A stretch of 64,000 nucleotides of DNA from Mycobacterium sp. SMC-2. Lineage in GTDB: Bacteria; Actinomycetota; Actinomycetes; Mycobacteriales; Mycobacteriaceae. Of the stretch, positions 56,424-64,000 are shown piece by piece. The number at the start of each line of letters is the position of its first letter. Positions within the stretch are counted from its first letter, which is position 1. The notes beneath the pieces were generated by a model that worked only from the letters and a program-made list of their open reading frames with translations, did no database searches and had not been told where the DNA came from. Both the position numbers and the translations under genes were made by a program. Where the stretch lies: contig NZ_CP079863.1 in the NCBI RefSeq assembly GCF_025263485.1, positions 4,588,001 to 4,652,000 of the forward strand, in the 5' to 3' direction.

Positions 56424-57577
56424 GAAGCCGCGCGGCGATCCTGCACGATGTCGGCGGACCCTGGTCGGTCGAGGAATTCGAGCTCGACCCGCCCCGCGCG
56501 GGGGAAGTCCTGGTCGAGCTGGCGGCGGCCGGGCTGTGTCACTCCGACGACCACATCCTCAAGGGCGACATGTCGGCACCCAACGAGGTGATGCGGTCCC
56601 TCGGCCTGCCGACCATGTTCCCGACGATCGGCGGCCACGAGGGCTCGGGCATCGTGCGCGAAGTCGGCGAGGGGGTAACGGATTTCGCCCCCGGTGATCA
56701 CGTGGTGATGTCGTTCGTCGCGGTCTGCGGGCAGTGCCGCTGGTGCGCGACCGGCATGGAATACATCTGCGACGTCGGTGCTTTCACCCTCACCCCCGGC
56801 ATGCCCACCGACGGTACCTTTCGTCATCACACCGCCGACGGCCGGCCGTTGGGACATCTGGCCAAGGTCGGGGCGTTCGCCGAACACACTGTGGTGTCTA
56901 CGAATTCACTGGTGAAAGTCGAGCCGGATCTCCCGCTGGCGCCGGTCGCGTTGCTGTCGTGCGCCATCCCAACCGGCTACGGTTCGGCCGCCAATCGCGC
57001 CGGCGTGCGCGGCGGTGACACCGTCGTGATCGTCGGCGCCGGCGGAATCGGCACGGGTGCGATCCAGGGCGCACGGATCAACGGCGCCGCACAAATCGTC
57101 GCCGTGGACCCGGTGGACTTCAAGCAGAAATCGGCGTTGCAGTTCGGCGCGACCCACAGTGTGGCGACGGTCGCCGAGGCGCTGGACCTCGTGCGGGGCT
57201 TGACGTACGGCGTCATGGCCGACGCGGTGGTGGTCTCGCCTTCGTTGATCACCGCCGCCGACGTCCGCGACGCGCTGCAGCTCACGCGCAAGGGCGGCAC
57301 CTGTGTGCTCACCGGCATGACCTCGCAGCTGACCCGGTCGGTGAAGATCGACCTGCAAGACTTCATCCTGATGAACAAGACGCTGGCGGGAACGATATTC
57401 GGCTCGTGCAACCCGAGGGCGGACATCTCCCGGCTGGCCGGGCTTTATCAAACCGGGCAACTTCAGCTCGACGAGATGATCACGCGCCGCTACCGCCTCG
57501 ACGAGATCAACGATGCCTACGATGACCTCCGCAACGGCAGAATCATCAGGGGCATCATCGATTTCGGAATCAGCTGA
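56420..57577 (+). CDS. Zinc-dependent alcohol dehydrogenase (class III/NDMA-type)
   Basis: 385 residues. Catalytic zinc ligands are in GLCHSDD, GGHEGSG and SCAIPTGYG; the structural zinc cysteines are CGQCRWCATGMEYIC. Cofactor motif GAGGIGTGAIQGA. Medium-chain dehydrogenases of this mycobacterial subgroup oxidise primary or secondary alcohols with tightly bound or free NAD. Coupled to the upstream P450 by a four-base overlap; converges with the SDR gene by 8 bases. Confidence 0.94.
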   Translation: MRSRAAILHDVGGPWSVEEFELDPPRAGEVLVELAAAGLCHSDDHILKGDMSAPNEVMRSLGLPTMFPTIGGHEGSGIVREVGEGVTDFAPGDHVVMSFVAVCGQCRWCATGMEYICDVGAFTLTPGMPTDGTFRHHTADGRPLGHLAKVGAFAEHTVVSTNSLVKVEPDLPLAPVALLSCAIPTGYGSAANRAGVRGGDTVVIVGAGGIGTGAIQGARINGAAQIVAVDPVDFKQKSALQFGATHSVATVAEALDLVRGLTYGVMADAVVVSPSLITAADVRDALQLTRKGGTCVLTGMTSQLTRSVKIDLQDFILMNKTLAGTIFGSCNPRADISRLAGLYQTGQLQLDEMITRRYRLDEINDAYDDLRNGRIIRGIIDFGIS

Positions 57578-58322
57578 GGCCTTTCCGGCGCATCACCCGC
57601 TGCAGTTGGCCATACGCGTCGATGGGACTGTGCAGCGCCAGGCCGCCGTCTGCGTGCACGACTTGCCCCGTCACCCAAGGCAACTCGAGGACGCCGACGA
57701 TCGCTGCGGCCACGTCGGCGGGGTCCCCCAGGCCGCCCAGCGCCGTCCGTTCGGACAGGGCTTCGACCCAGCCCGGCAGCTGTTCGGGTTTCGCCAGCAT
57801 GGGGGTGCGCGTAACGCCCGGCCCGACGGCGTTCACCCGAATGCCGTGCACGCCCCACTCCGCGGCGGCGACCTTCACCAGCATGTCCACCCCGGCCTTC
57901 GACACGCAGTAGGCGCCCATGTCCCGGTCGGCGAGAGTGCCGCTGATGCTGGAGACGGCAACGATCGAGCCGCCCACGCCTGCGTCGGCCATGGCCCTGG
58001 CGGCCGCGCGAATGGTCAGCCAGGTGCCCGTGAGGTTGACGCCCAACACGCGGTTCCATTCCGCGGGCGCCTGCTCGAGCAGCAGGCCCGACGCACCGAC
58101 TCCGGCGCAGGTGACGATCCGGGTCGGCGTGCCGTGGTCGCGCACGGTTTGCTCCATAGCGGCAGACACCGCGTCGGGATCGCTGACGTCGCAGGCGATG
58201 TCGGCGTTCGAGAGGTCCCACACCACGACGTGGTGGCCCGCTTCGCGCAGCCGTGCGGCGACCTCACGCCCGATGCCGGACGCGCCACCGGTCACCAGGG
58301 CCGGGTGGTGAGCAGTTTCCAC
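57570..58322 (-). CDS. Short-chain dehydrogenase/reductase
   Basis: 250 residues. TGGASGIG, DLSN (NAD-type acidic end of strand 2), SSISGT and YCVSKAG catalytic residues are all present. It probably oxidises a hydroxy-CoA or cyclic alcohol. GTG at 58322 is chosen because it starts just before the first strand; no good ribosome site is visible, so it may be translated by coupling or without a leader. Last gene of a minus-strand group with another SDR, a P450 and an LLM-class enzyme. Confidence 0.88.
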   Translation of the reverse strand: METAHHPALVTGGASGIGREVAARLREAGHHVVVWDLSNADIACDVSDPDAVSAAMEQTVRDHGTPTRIVTCAGVGASGLLLEQAPAEWNRVLGVNLTGTWLTIRAAARAMADAGVGGSIVAVSSISGTLADRDMGAYCVSKAGVDMLVKVAAAEWGVHGIRVNAVGPGVTRTPMLAKPEQLPGWVEALSERTALGGLGDPADVAAAIVGVLELPWVTGQVVHADGGLALHSPIDAYGQLQRVMRRKGLS

Positions 58323-58372
58323 GGGATGCGAGTCTAGCCCGGCTCCACGGCGCCGCCGGGAGGCTCGGGCTG

Positions 58373-59194
58373 CTATGTAACCTTGGCCAGGGTGCGATCC
58401 CACAGTTCGCGCGCGAGCACCGGATCGTCGGCCGCGCGGTTGGCCCTCGCGACTTTGCCCCCGGAGTAGTACTCGCCGGAAGACCAGTCCACGCCGGGCG
58501 TGCTGGTGGCCAACCAGACCAGCTGGTCGGCACCCCGATCCGCGGTTTTGATGAGGCGGCTCACCGGGGTGCGTTGCATGGTCGTCAGGAATCGCGATCC
58601 CGACGAGTGGCCGATGTTGGTGTTGACGAAGCCCGGATGCACGACGGCGGCCGAAAGCCCGTCGGCGTTGTAGCGCCGATGTAATTCCCTGGTGAACAAG
58701 ATGTTTGCCAGTTTCGCCAGGGCGTAGGCGGTGCTCGGCCGGCGCCGGCCGGTCGTCTCGAAATCGGTGAGGGTGACCTGGCGGAGCAGCCGCTGCGACG
58801 AGCTCGATGTGTTGACGATCGTGGCGCGCGAAGCGACGAGCACGTCGAGCAGCAGCGTGGTGAGCAGAAACGGCGCCAGGTAGTTGACCTGAAGGGTGAT
58901 CTCATGGCCGTCGGCCGTGGTGCGCAACTTGCTGAAGACGCCGCCGGCGTTGTTGCCCAAGACGTCGATACGCGGGCACTCCGAGCGGATCTTGTCCGCC
59001 AGTGCCCGCACTTGGCACAGGTCGGCGAAGTCGGCCACGAAATAGCCGGCGTCCAGCTCCGCGGCCATGGCCGCGGTCTTGCCTTCCGTCCGGCCGACCA
59101 GTACGACGTTCGCGCCGCCACGGCGCATCCGGCGGGCCGCCGCGGCGCCGATGCCGTCGCTGGCACCGGTGATCACAATCGTCCTACGCGTCAT
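58373..59194 (-). CDS. SDR-family oxidoreductase, retinol-dehydrogenase-like
   Basis: 273 residues. TGASDGIG, GRTEGK (basic, NADP-type end of strand 2), NNAGGVF and YALAKLAN catalytic motif. The size and pattern fit the extended retinol/protochlorophyllide-like group of SDRs. ATG at 59194 has GGAGG 8 bases upstream; an earlier GTG has none. Lies 48 bases after the P450 stop. Confidence 0.9.
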   Translation of the reverse strand: MTRRTIVITGASDGIGAAAARRMRRGGANVVLVGRTEGKTAAMAAELDAGYFVADFADLCQVRALADKIRSECPRIDVLGNNAGGVFSKLRTTADGHEITLQVNYLAPFLLTTLLLDVLVASRATIVNTSSSSQRLLRQVTLTDFETTGRRRPSTAYALAKLANILFTRELHRRYNADGLSAAVVHPGFVNTNIGHSSGSRFLTTMQRTPVSRLIKTADRGADQLVWLATSTPGVDWSSGEYYSGGKVARANRAADDPVLARELWDRTLAKVT

Positions 59195-59242
59195 TGCCCA
59201 GTCCTCCACGTGGAGTGTAACGAGGACGGTAGGGCCTTGCGT

Positions 59243-60478
59243 TCAGGTCAGCGCGTAGCGAACCGGCAGGTGTTTGAGGCCGCCGACGAAGGTGGTGGCC
59301 ATCAGTTTCGGCTCACCGGTCAGTTCAATGGATTTGAGCCTGGGCAGTAGTTCGGTGAAGAAGCTGTTGACCTCCATGCGGGCCAACGCCGCGCCCATGC
59401 AGAAGTGCACCCCGTAGCCGAAGGCGAGGTGTTTGTTGGGGTCGCGCCCGACGTCGAAGCGGAACGGGTCGACGAAGACATCCTCGTCACGGTTGGCCGA
59501 CACATAGGACAGCAGCACCGAATCCCCCGCCGCGATGGGCACCCCGCGCACGGTGGTGTCCTCGGTGGCGGTGCGCATGAATTCCTTGACGGGGGTGACC
59601 CAGCGGATCATTTCCTCGGTGGCCAGCGGCATCAAATCGAGGTTGTCGCGCAGGCGCTCGAGCTGGTCCGGGTTTTCGATGAGCGCTTGCAGGCCACCGG
59701 AGATGGTTGCACTGGTGGTGTCGTGGCCGGCGGTGGCGACGATGAGGTAGTACGACACGGTGTCGATGTCCGACAGCGGCTCGCCGTCGACGCGGGCGTT
59801 GGCGATCGCGGACGCCAGGTCCTCGGTCGGGTGCTCGCGGCGCGACTCGGTTACCCCGTTGAAGTACTGGAACATGTCGAACAACGCCGGCAGTTGATCC
59901 TCGCTGCTGGCGCCCCGCTTGAATTCGGAGTCGTCGCTGCCGAATAATTCCTGGGTCAACTTGAGCATCCTCGGAAAGTCGACCTCCGGCAGCCCCAGCA
60001 GCGACATGATCACGTAGAGCGGGTAGTTGACCGCCACCTCCTGTACGAAGTCGCACTCCGGGCCTGCGGCCATCATCTTGTCGACATAGATCTTGGCGAG
60101 CTCGTCGACCCGAACCTTGAGTGCTCGCATCGCCTTCGGGCGGAACCAGTCGGAGCCGATCGCGCGCACCACCCGATGCTGCGGATCGTCGAGGTGGATC
60201 AGCGTGCGGACGCCCGCCGCGAGCGCCTGCTCGTCTCCCTCCACGGTGGTCAGGACGGGCCGGGGCCAGTTGGTGAACAGCATGTTTTCGCGTTCGATAT
60301 CCATGATGTCGGCGTGCTTGGTGATCGCCCAGAACGGCCGGTAGTTCGGCACCTCGACCCGGGACACCGGTGCGCTGGCCCGCAGGTGGGTAAGCGCCGC
60401 ATGCAAGCGTTGTTCGTCGGTGTAGGCCAAGGGATCTGCCAACAGCTTGGCGGACTCGTCTACCGCGGTTGTGCTCAC
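59243..60478 (-). CDS. Cytochrome P450
   Basis: 411 residues. Oxygen-activation helix ATAGHDTTSAT, ExxR as EEMIR, haem loop FGYGVHFCMGAALARME with Cys360. The sequence pattern is similar to P450s of the steroid and terpene hydroxylating groups of actinobacteria, but no family is claimed. GTG at 60478 overlaps the upstream LLM-class stop (GTGA), so the two are translationally coupled. The longer frame upstream is a shadow of that gene. Confidence 0.94.
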   Translation of the reverse strand: MSTTAVDESAKLLADPLAYTDEQRLHAALTHLRASAPVSRVEVPNYRPFWAITKHADIMDIERENMLFTNWPRPVLTTVEGDEQALAAGVRTLIHLDDPQHRVVRAIGSDWFRPKAMRALKVRVDELAKIYVDKMMAAGPECDFVQEVAVNYPLYVIMSLLGLPEVDFPRMLKLTQELFGSDDSEFKRGASSEDQLPALFDMFQYFNGVTESRREHPTEDLASAIANARVDGEPLSDIDTVSYYLIVATAGHDTTSATISGGLQALIENPDQLERLRDNLDLMPLATEEMIRWVTPVKEFMRTATEDTTVRGVPIAAGDSVLLSYVSANRDEDVFVDPFRFDVGRDPNKHLAFGYGVHFCMGAALARMEVNSFFTELLPRLKSIELTGEPKLMATTFVGGLKHLPVRYALT

Positions 60479-61497
60479 TCGCGAAACTCCTTCAGTGCGG
60501 CCGAAATACAGTGCTGAGAAGCATTCGGAAAGATCGGCAGGACCCGGTCGACCGCGCCTTGGCAGCGCTTTTTGAGCGCGGCGGCGACGGCGTCCACCGG
60601 TCCGACGACCGCGAAGGCGGCGAGCACCTCGTCGTCGATGAGCGCACCCATGGCGTCCCACTCACCCGCAAGGGACAGGCGATGCAGTTCGGGTTGCAGG
60701 TCTCCCCAACCGTGTAGCTCCAAGACCGTGCGGTAAGCGGGCGTTGACCCATAGAAGCCGATCTGCTTGCGCACGGCGGCGGTGGCCGACGTCAGCTCTT
60801 CCTCGTTCTCGCCGGTCGCGATGAGCACCTCGCTCGACACTTCAAAGTCTCTGCGGCGCCGGCCCGATCGCTGCATGCCGCGCAGCAGTGCCGGCATCGT
60901 GACCTCGTCGAGGTAGCGCTTGGAAACCATCGGATGTCCGAGGTGACCATCGGCGACCTCGCCGCACATCTCGGTCATCGCTTCGCCCACCGCCGCGAGG
61001 AAGACCTTCGGCACCGGATAGGGTTGCGGCTCCGGCGTGAACATCGGGGTCATGATCTTGTGCGTGTAGAAGTCGCCCTCGAAACGCAGTTTGCCGCCGT
61101 CTTTCCACGCGGACCAGATCGCGTGCAGGGCGGAGACGAACTCGCGCATCCGGCGCGCGGGATGGCTCCACGGCATGCTGAACCGCTTTTCGATATGCGG
61201 TTGGATCTGGGTGCCCAGGCCGAGGATGAACCGGCCCTTCGAGTAAGCCTGTAGGTCCCAACCGATGTTGGCGACGATCATCGGATTGCGGGCGAACGCC
61301 ACCGCGATGTTGGTGCCGAGTTGCAGCCGCGACGTGTGCTCGGCGGCCAGCAGCAGCGGCAGAAACGGGTCGTGACTGGTCTCCGCCGTCCAGCCGCCGT
61401 CATACCCGTCGCGTTCCAGGGCGACCGCCGCCTCGGTCGCCTCGGCCAGTCGATTGGGGATGCCCCCGTCGATCTTGAGGCGGGCGGCGTCGGCCAT
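60475..61497 (-). CDS. LLM-class (luciferase-like, F420-type) oxidoreductase
   Basis: 340 residues. GYDGGWTAETSHDPFLPL, LGTNIAVAFARNPM and KGRFILGLGTQIQPHIEKRF (in parts) fit the TIGR03617-like F420-dependent class of mycobacteria. ATG at 61497 lacks a clear ribosome site and may be leaderless; TTACAGTAA just upstream (61508-61516) is a short palindrome. Divergent from the carboxyltransferase at 61582 and coupled to the downstream P450. Confidence 0.9.
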   Translation of the reverse strand: MADAARLKIDGGIPNRLAEATEAAVALERDGYDGGWTAETSHDPFLPLLLAAEHTSRLQLGTNIAVAFARNPMIVANIGWDLQAYSKGRFILGLGTQIQPHIEKRFSMPWSHPARRMREFVSALHAIWSAWKDGGKLRFEGDFYTHKIMTPMFTPEPQPYPVPKVFLAAVGEAMTEMCGEVADGHLGHPMVSKRYLDEVTMPALLRGMQRSGRRRRDFEVSSEVLIATGENEEELTSATAAVRKQIGFYGSTPAYRTVLELHGWGDLQPELHRLSLAGEWDAMGALIDDEVLAAFAVVGPVDAVAAALKKRCQGAVDRVLPIFPNASQHCISAALKEFRE

Positions 61498-61581
61498 GCG
61501 GGTAACTTTACAGTAAGCAATCCAGTATGTGACCCTGCGGATCTGATCGCGCGACGAAACTCCATGAGGTAGGACATAGGC

Positions 61582-63078
61582 ATGGCGAAAACCCAGGACT
61601 GGGGAGAAACGCTCGACGACCTCGAGCGGCGTCGTCAGCACGCGCTGGAAATGGGCGGGCCGGAGCGGCTCGACAAGCACCGCGGCAAGGGCAAGCTCGA
61701 CGCCCGCGCGCGCATCGACCGGCTGCTGGACCCGGGGTCATTCCGTGAAATCGGCACCCTCGTCGGGGGCCAGGTCGCCGCCGACGGGATCGTCGTCGGC
61801 TCCGGTTTGATCAACGGCTCACCGGTGATGCTCGGCGCCGAGGATTTCACCACAATGGCCGGCACCATCGGGCCCGGCGGCAACTCGAAGCGCTACCGCA
61901 TCGCAGAACTCGCGCTGCGGGACAAGGTTCCGCTGGTGATGCTGCTCGAGGGCGCCGGGTTTCGTCCGACCGGCGGTCACTACGGGCGCACCCCCACCGA
62001 CCTGCTCGCCCAGGCGCAGTGCTCGGGCCGGGTGCCGACCATCGCCGCCGTGCTCGGCCCCTCGGCGGGACACGGCGCGCTCGTCGCGCCGGTGTGTGAC
62101 TTCCGCATCATGAGCAGACAGGGCGCCATCTTCACCGCCGGCCCGCCCGTGGTCAAAGAGTCTACGGGCGAAGACATTTCGAAGGAGGATCTCGGCGGGC
62201 CGGATGTCGCGCTGCCCAGCGGGGTGATTCACAACGTCGCCGAGAGCGACGAAGATGTGCTCGACGACATCCGGCGCTACCTGTCCTACTTCCCGCCCAG
62301 CGCCTGGTCCTACCCGTCGCCGCTACCCGCCGACCAGACCGGCGAGCCGCGGCAGACACCGGAACTGCTCGACATCATCTCCCGCGACAACCGCCGCGTG
62401 TATGACATGCGCGCCGTCCTGGACGTGATCTTCGACCGGCCGGACTGGTTCGAGGTGCAGCCGCAGTACGGCAGGGCGATCATCTGCGCGCTGGCACATC
62501 TCGGGGGGCATCCGGTCGCGGTGGTGGCCAACCAGCCCCAGGTGATCGCCGGCTCGATCGACGCGGACGCCGCGGACAAGGCAGCGCACTTCATCCTGGT
62601 GGCCGACTCGTTCCACTTGCCGATCGTCTTCCTCGCCGACAACCCCGGCATGCTGCCCGGAAGCCGCTCCGAGCGCAGCGGTGTGCTGCGCGCCGGTGGG
62701 CGGATGTTCGCCGCCCAGACCGCGGCCACCACGTTGAAACTGCACGTCACGCTCCGCAAGGCGTACGGATTCGGCTCGATGGTCATGTCGCTGCTGGGTT
62801 TCGACCACCAGGTCGCGACCTTCGCCTATCCCGGGGCGACGATGGGCGCGATGAGCGCCGCGGCGCTCAGCCGGGCTTCGCACGCCGGCGAGGACCTCAC
62901 CGCCCGGCTGCGCGACGCGGAACTGCAAGCGTCCTACCGCTCGGCGGAACACATGGGTTTCGACGAACTCATCGACCCCGGTGAGACCCGGGACGCCCTG
63001 CTCGCCGCCTTGCGGCGCGGCCTGTCCAGCCGGCAGGCTGCCGCGGAGCCGGTCAGCCGGACCGTCATCTTGCCGTAG
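61582..63078 (+). CDS. Acyl-CoA carboxylase carboxyltransferase (AccD-type) subunit
   Basis: 498 residues. Two crotonase-like halves: the N-terminal acyl-CoA side (GRTPTDLLAQAQCSGRVPTIAAVLGP in parts) and the C-terminal carboxybiotin side (FLADNPGMLPGSRSERSGVLRAGGR in parts, GATMGAM). It moves CO2 from biotin to a CoA ester. The biotin carboxylase/carrier (AccA) subunit is not in the window, so it must use one from elsewhere. ATG at 61582. It may act on a branched-chain or methyl-branched acyl-CoA; substrate not determined. Confidence 0.93.
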   Translation: MAKTQDWGETLDDLERRRQHALEMGGPERLDKHRGKGKLDARARIDRLLDPGSFREIGTLVGGQVAADGIVVGSGLINGSPVMLGAEDFTTMAGTIGPGGNSKRYRIAELALRDKVPLVMLLEGAGFRPTGGHYGRTPTDLLAQAQCSGRVPTIAAVLGPSAGHGALVAPVCDFRIMSRQGAIFTAGPPVVKESTGEDISKEDLGGPDVALPSGVIHNVAESDEDVLDDIRRYLSYFPPSAWSYPSPLPADQTGEPRQTPELLDIISRDNRRVYDMRAVLDVIFDRPDWFEVQPQYGRAIICALAHLGGHPVAVVANQPQVIAGSIDADAADKAAHFILVADSFHLPIVFLADNPGMLPGSRSERSGVLRAGGRMFAAQTAATTLKLHVTLRKAYGFGSMVMSLLGFDHQVATFAYPGATMGAMSAAALSRASHAGEDLTARLRDAELQASYRSAEHMGFDELIDPGETRDALLAALRRGLSSRQAAAEPVSRTVILP

Positions 63079-63114
63079 CGCTCTTCATCCGCGCGATGCC
63101 ACGCACCCGGCCTT

Positions 63115-63175
63115 CGCGAAAGTGCAACCACCGACGGCGCCTCTCGGGGAATGCGCCGCTAGTTGCACTCTCGCG
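63115..63175. terminator. Long hairpin between convergent genes
   Basis: CGCGAAAGTGCAAC (63115-63128) and GTTGCACTCTCGCG (63162-63175) pair over 14 bases with one G-U, and the loop contains a further GGCGC/GCGCC stem. It lies between convergent stops, two bases from the right-hand gene, and has no T-run. Likely a bidirectional terminator or a dispersed intergenic repeat. Confidence 0.6.
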
Positions 63176-63176
63176 G

Positions 63177-64000
63177 TCAGCCGGCCCGATACGCCGCGAC
63201 CACAGGCTCGAGTTCGTCCGGCGTCGCGCCGTGCATGATCACCGCGTCGGCCCCGTAGTCGAATTCCTTGCGGACCCGATCCGCGCACTGCCGGGCCGAC
63301 CCGGTGGCCGACGGCTCGAGCCACTCACCGGGAATCAACGTCGCGATGTGCTCGATCTGCTCGGCCGTGGCCTTGTGGTCGATCCCGCCTGCGATGGAAG
63401 TCACCACCGGGTCTTCCCGGAAGCGTTGCAGCACAGCAGGATCCCAGTTGTTCGTCCGCACCATCAGGTCGCCGTAGCCCTGCAGATAGGTGGCCAGGCG
63501 GGCGACCGTCTTCTTCAGCCGCAGCTCTTCGGGCAGGTGGTCACCGACCGTCGCGAAGCACGACCATACCCGAACGCTGTCCGGGTCGCGGCCGGCCTTC
63601 TCGGCCGCGGACTTGACGGTCGCCACGCAGCGCTGCAGCGTCTCGGGGGTGAAGTAGGTGTGCAGGATGACGTCGTCGAACACGCGGCCGCCGAGGTCGA
63701 GGGTCTTGGGCCCGAAAGCCACCAGCGCCAGCCGGATGTCCTCGTTGAAGTCCGGGTCGAGGAACAGGATCGGGTATTTGCCCATGGGTCCGTCGTGGTT
63801 GAAGATCAGTTCGCCGTGCCACAGGCGGCGCATGACCCGGGCCCAGTCCTCCATCTGCGCGGTCGTGACCGCCGGTATGCCGAACGCCCCGTAGATCGCC
63901 GCGATGCCGCGCCCGATGCCCAGGGTGAAGCGCCCGCTGGAGAGCCGGTGCATGGTGGTGGCCCACGATCCGGTGATCAGCGGGTGGCGGGTGTTGTGAT
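63177..64000 (-). CDS. LLM-class (luciferase-like, F420-type) oxidoreductase, N-terminus outside window
   Basis: 274 residues are visible; the frame is open at base 64000, so the gene starts beyond the window. An internal Met at 63953 is not the start, because TRHPLITGSWATT upstream of it is part of the barrel strand. RFTLGIGRG and the C-terminal CADRVRKEFDYGADAVIMHG match F420-dependent oxidoreductases. Convergent with the carboxyltransferase across the hairpin at 63115. Confidence 0.9.
   Translation of the reverse strand, partial: HNTRHPLITGSWATTMHRLSSGRFTLGIGRGIAAIYGAFGIPAVTTAQMEDWARVMRRLWHGELIFNHDGPMGKYPILFLDPDFNEDIRLALVAFGPKTLDLGGRVFDDVILHTYFTPETLQRCVATVKSAAEKAGRDPDSVRVWSCFATVGDHLPEELRLKKTVARLATYLQGYGDLMVRTNNWDPAVLQRFREDPVVTSIAGGIDHKATAEQIEHIATLIPGEWLEPSATGSARQCADRVRKEFDYGADAVIMHGATPDELEPVVAAYRAG

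Noticed and set aside
61508..61516. TTACAGTAA palindrome between the LLM and carboxyltransferase genes as an operator
   Set aside because: Only four-base arms; too short to separate from chance.

Overview
The window is high-GC DNA from a Mycobacterium, most likely a non-tuberculous species. The left end carries a mycobacterial type I fatty acid synthase next to a homologue of M. tuberculosis Rv2525c, in the same order as in that species. Homologues of the secreted lectin Rv1419 and of the sigma-F regulator Rv1364c lie further in. No tRNA, rRNA, insertion sequence, phage or CRISPR array was seen.

Layout. 1-8920: core lipid synthesis (5' five-sixths of fas, its long upstream region, and a Tat-exported DUF1906 protein). 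8976-32108: accessory catabolism, with a MerR/Rieske pair, a lipocalin-like protein, an aldehyde dehydrogenase, a SnoaL-MaoC-MaoC operon, a Rieske/acyl-CoA ligase pair, a P450, a 3Fe-4S ferredoxin, a double CoA transferase, a GntR regulator, and a tightly overlapping operon of four acyl-CoA dehydrogenases plus a ligase. 32226-40827: a second catabolic block with two paralogous Rieske oxygenases, each followed by a 112-residue protein of unknown function, plus a 2Fe-2S ferredoxin, SDR, amidohydrolase, TauD-type oxygenase, aldehyde dehydrogenase and a MarR regulator. 40893-43725: a secreted protein, a TetR regulator fused to a hotdog thioesterase, and an amidohydrolase behind a perfect palindrome. 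44101-48922: a stress/redox block with a cytochrome b561-molybdopterin fusion, a membrane protein behind a sigma-F-like promoter, and a PAS-RsbU-RsbW-RsbV protein. 48919-64000: catabolism again, with an acyl-CoA dehydrogenase pair, a hydrolase-fold protein lacking its nucleophile, a pair of amidohydrolases of which one has lost metal ligands, two P450s, alcohol dehydrogenase, SDRs, F420-type oxidoreductases and a carboxyltransferase.

How it fits together. The gene content suggests oxidation of a hydrophobic, probably cyclic or branched compound: ring or chain hydroxylation by P450 and Rieske enzymes, alcohol and aldehyde oxidation, CoA activation, then acyl-CoA dehydrogenation and hydration. 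The substrate cannot be read from the sequence. Four divergent promoters (about 19.1, 23.1, 25.6 and 55.1 kb) share an AT-rich core, and a fifth (12.6 kb) shares the same dyad spacing, suggesting one regulon, with the FCD-type GntR protein as a candidate regulator. A second shared motif, TATCAACTACTTG, links both halves of the MarR block. Many adjacent genes overlap by four bases, so most blocks are probably operons.
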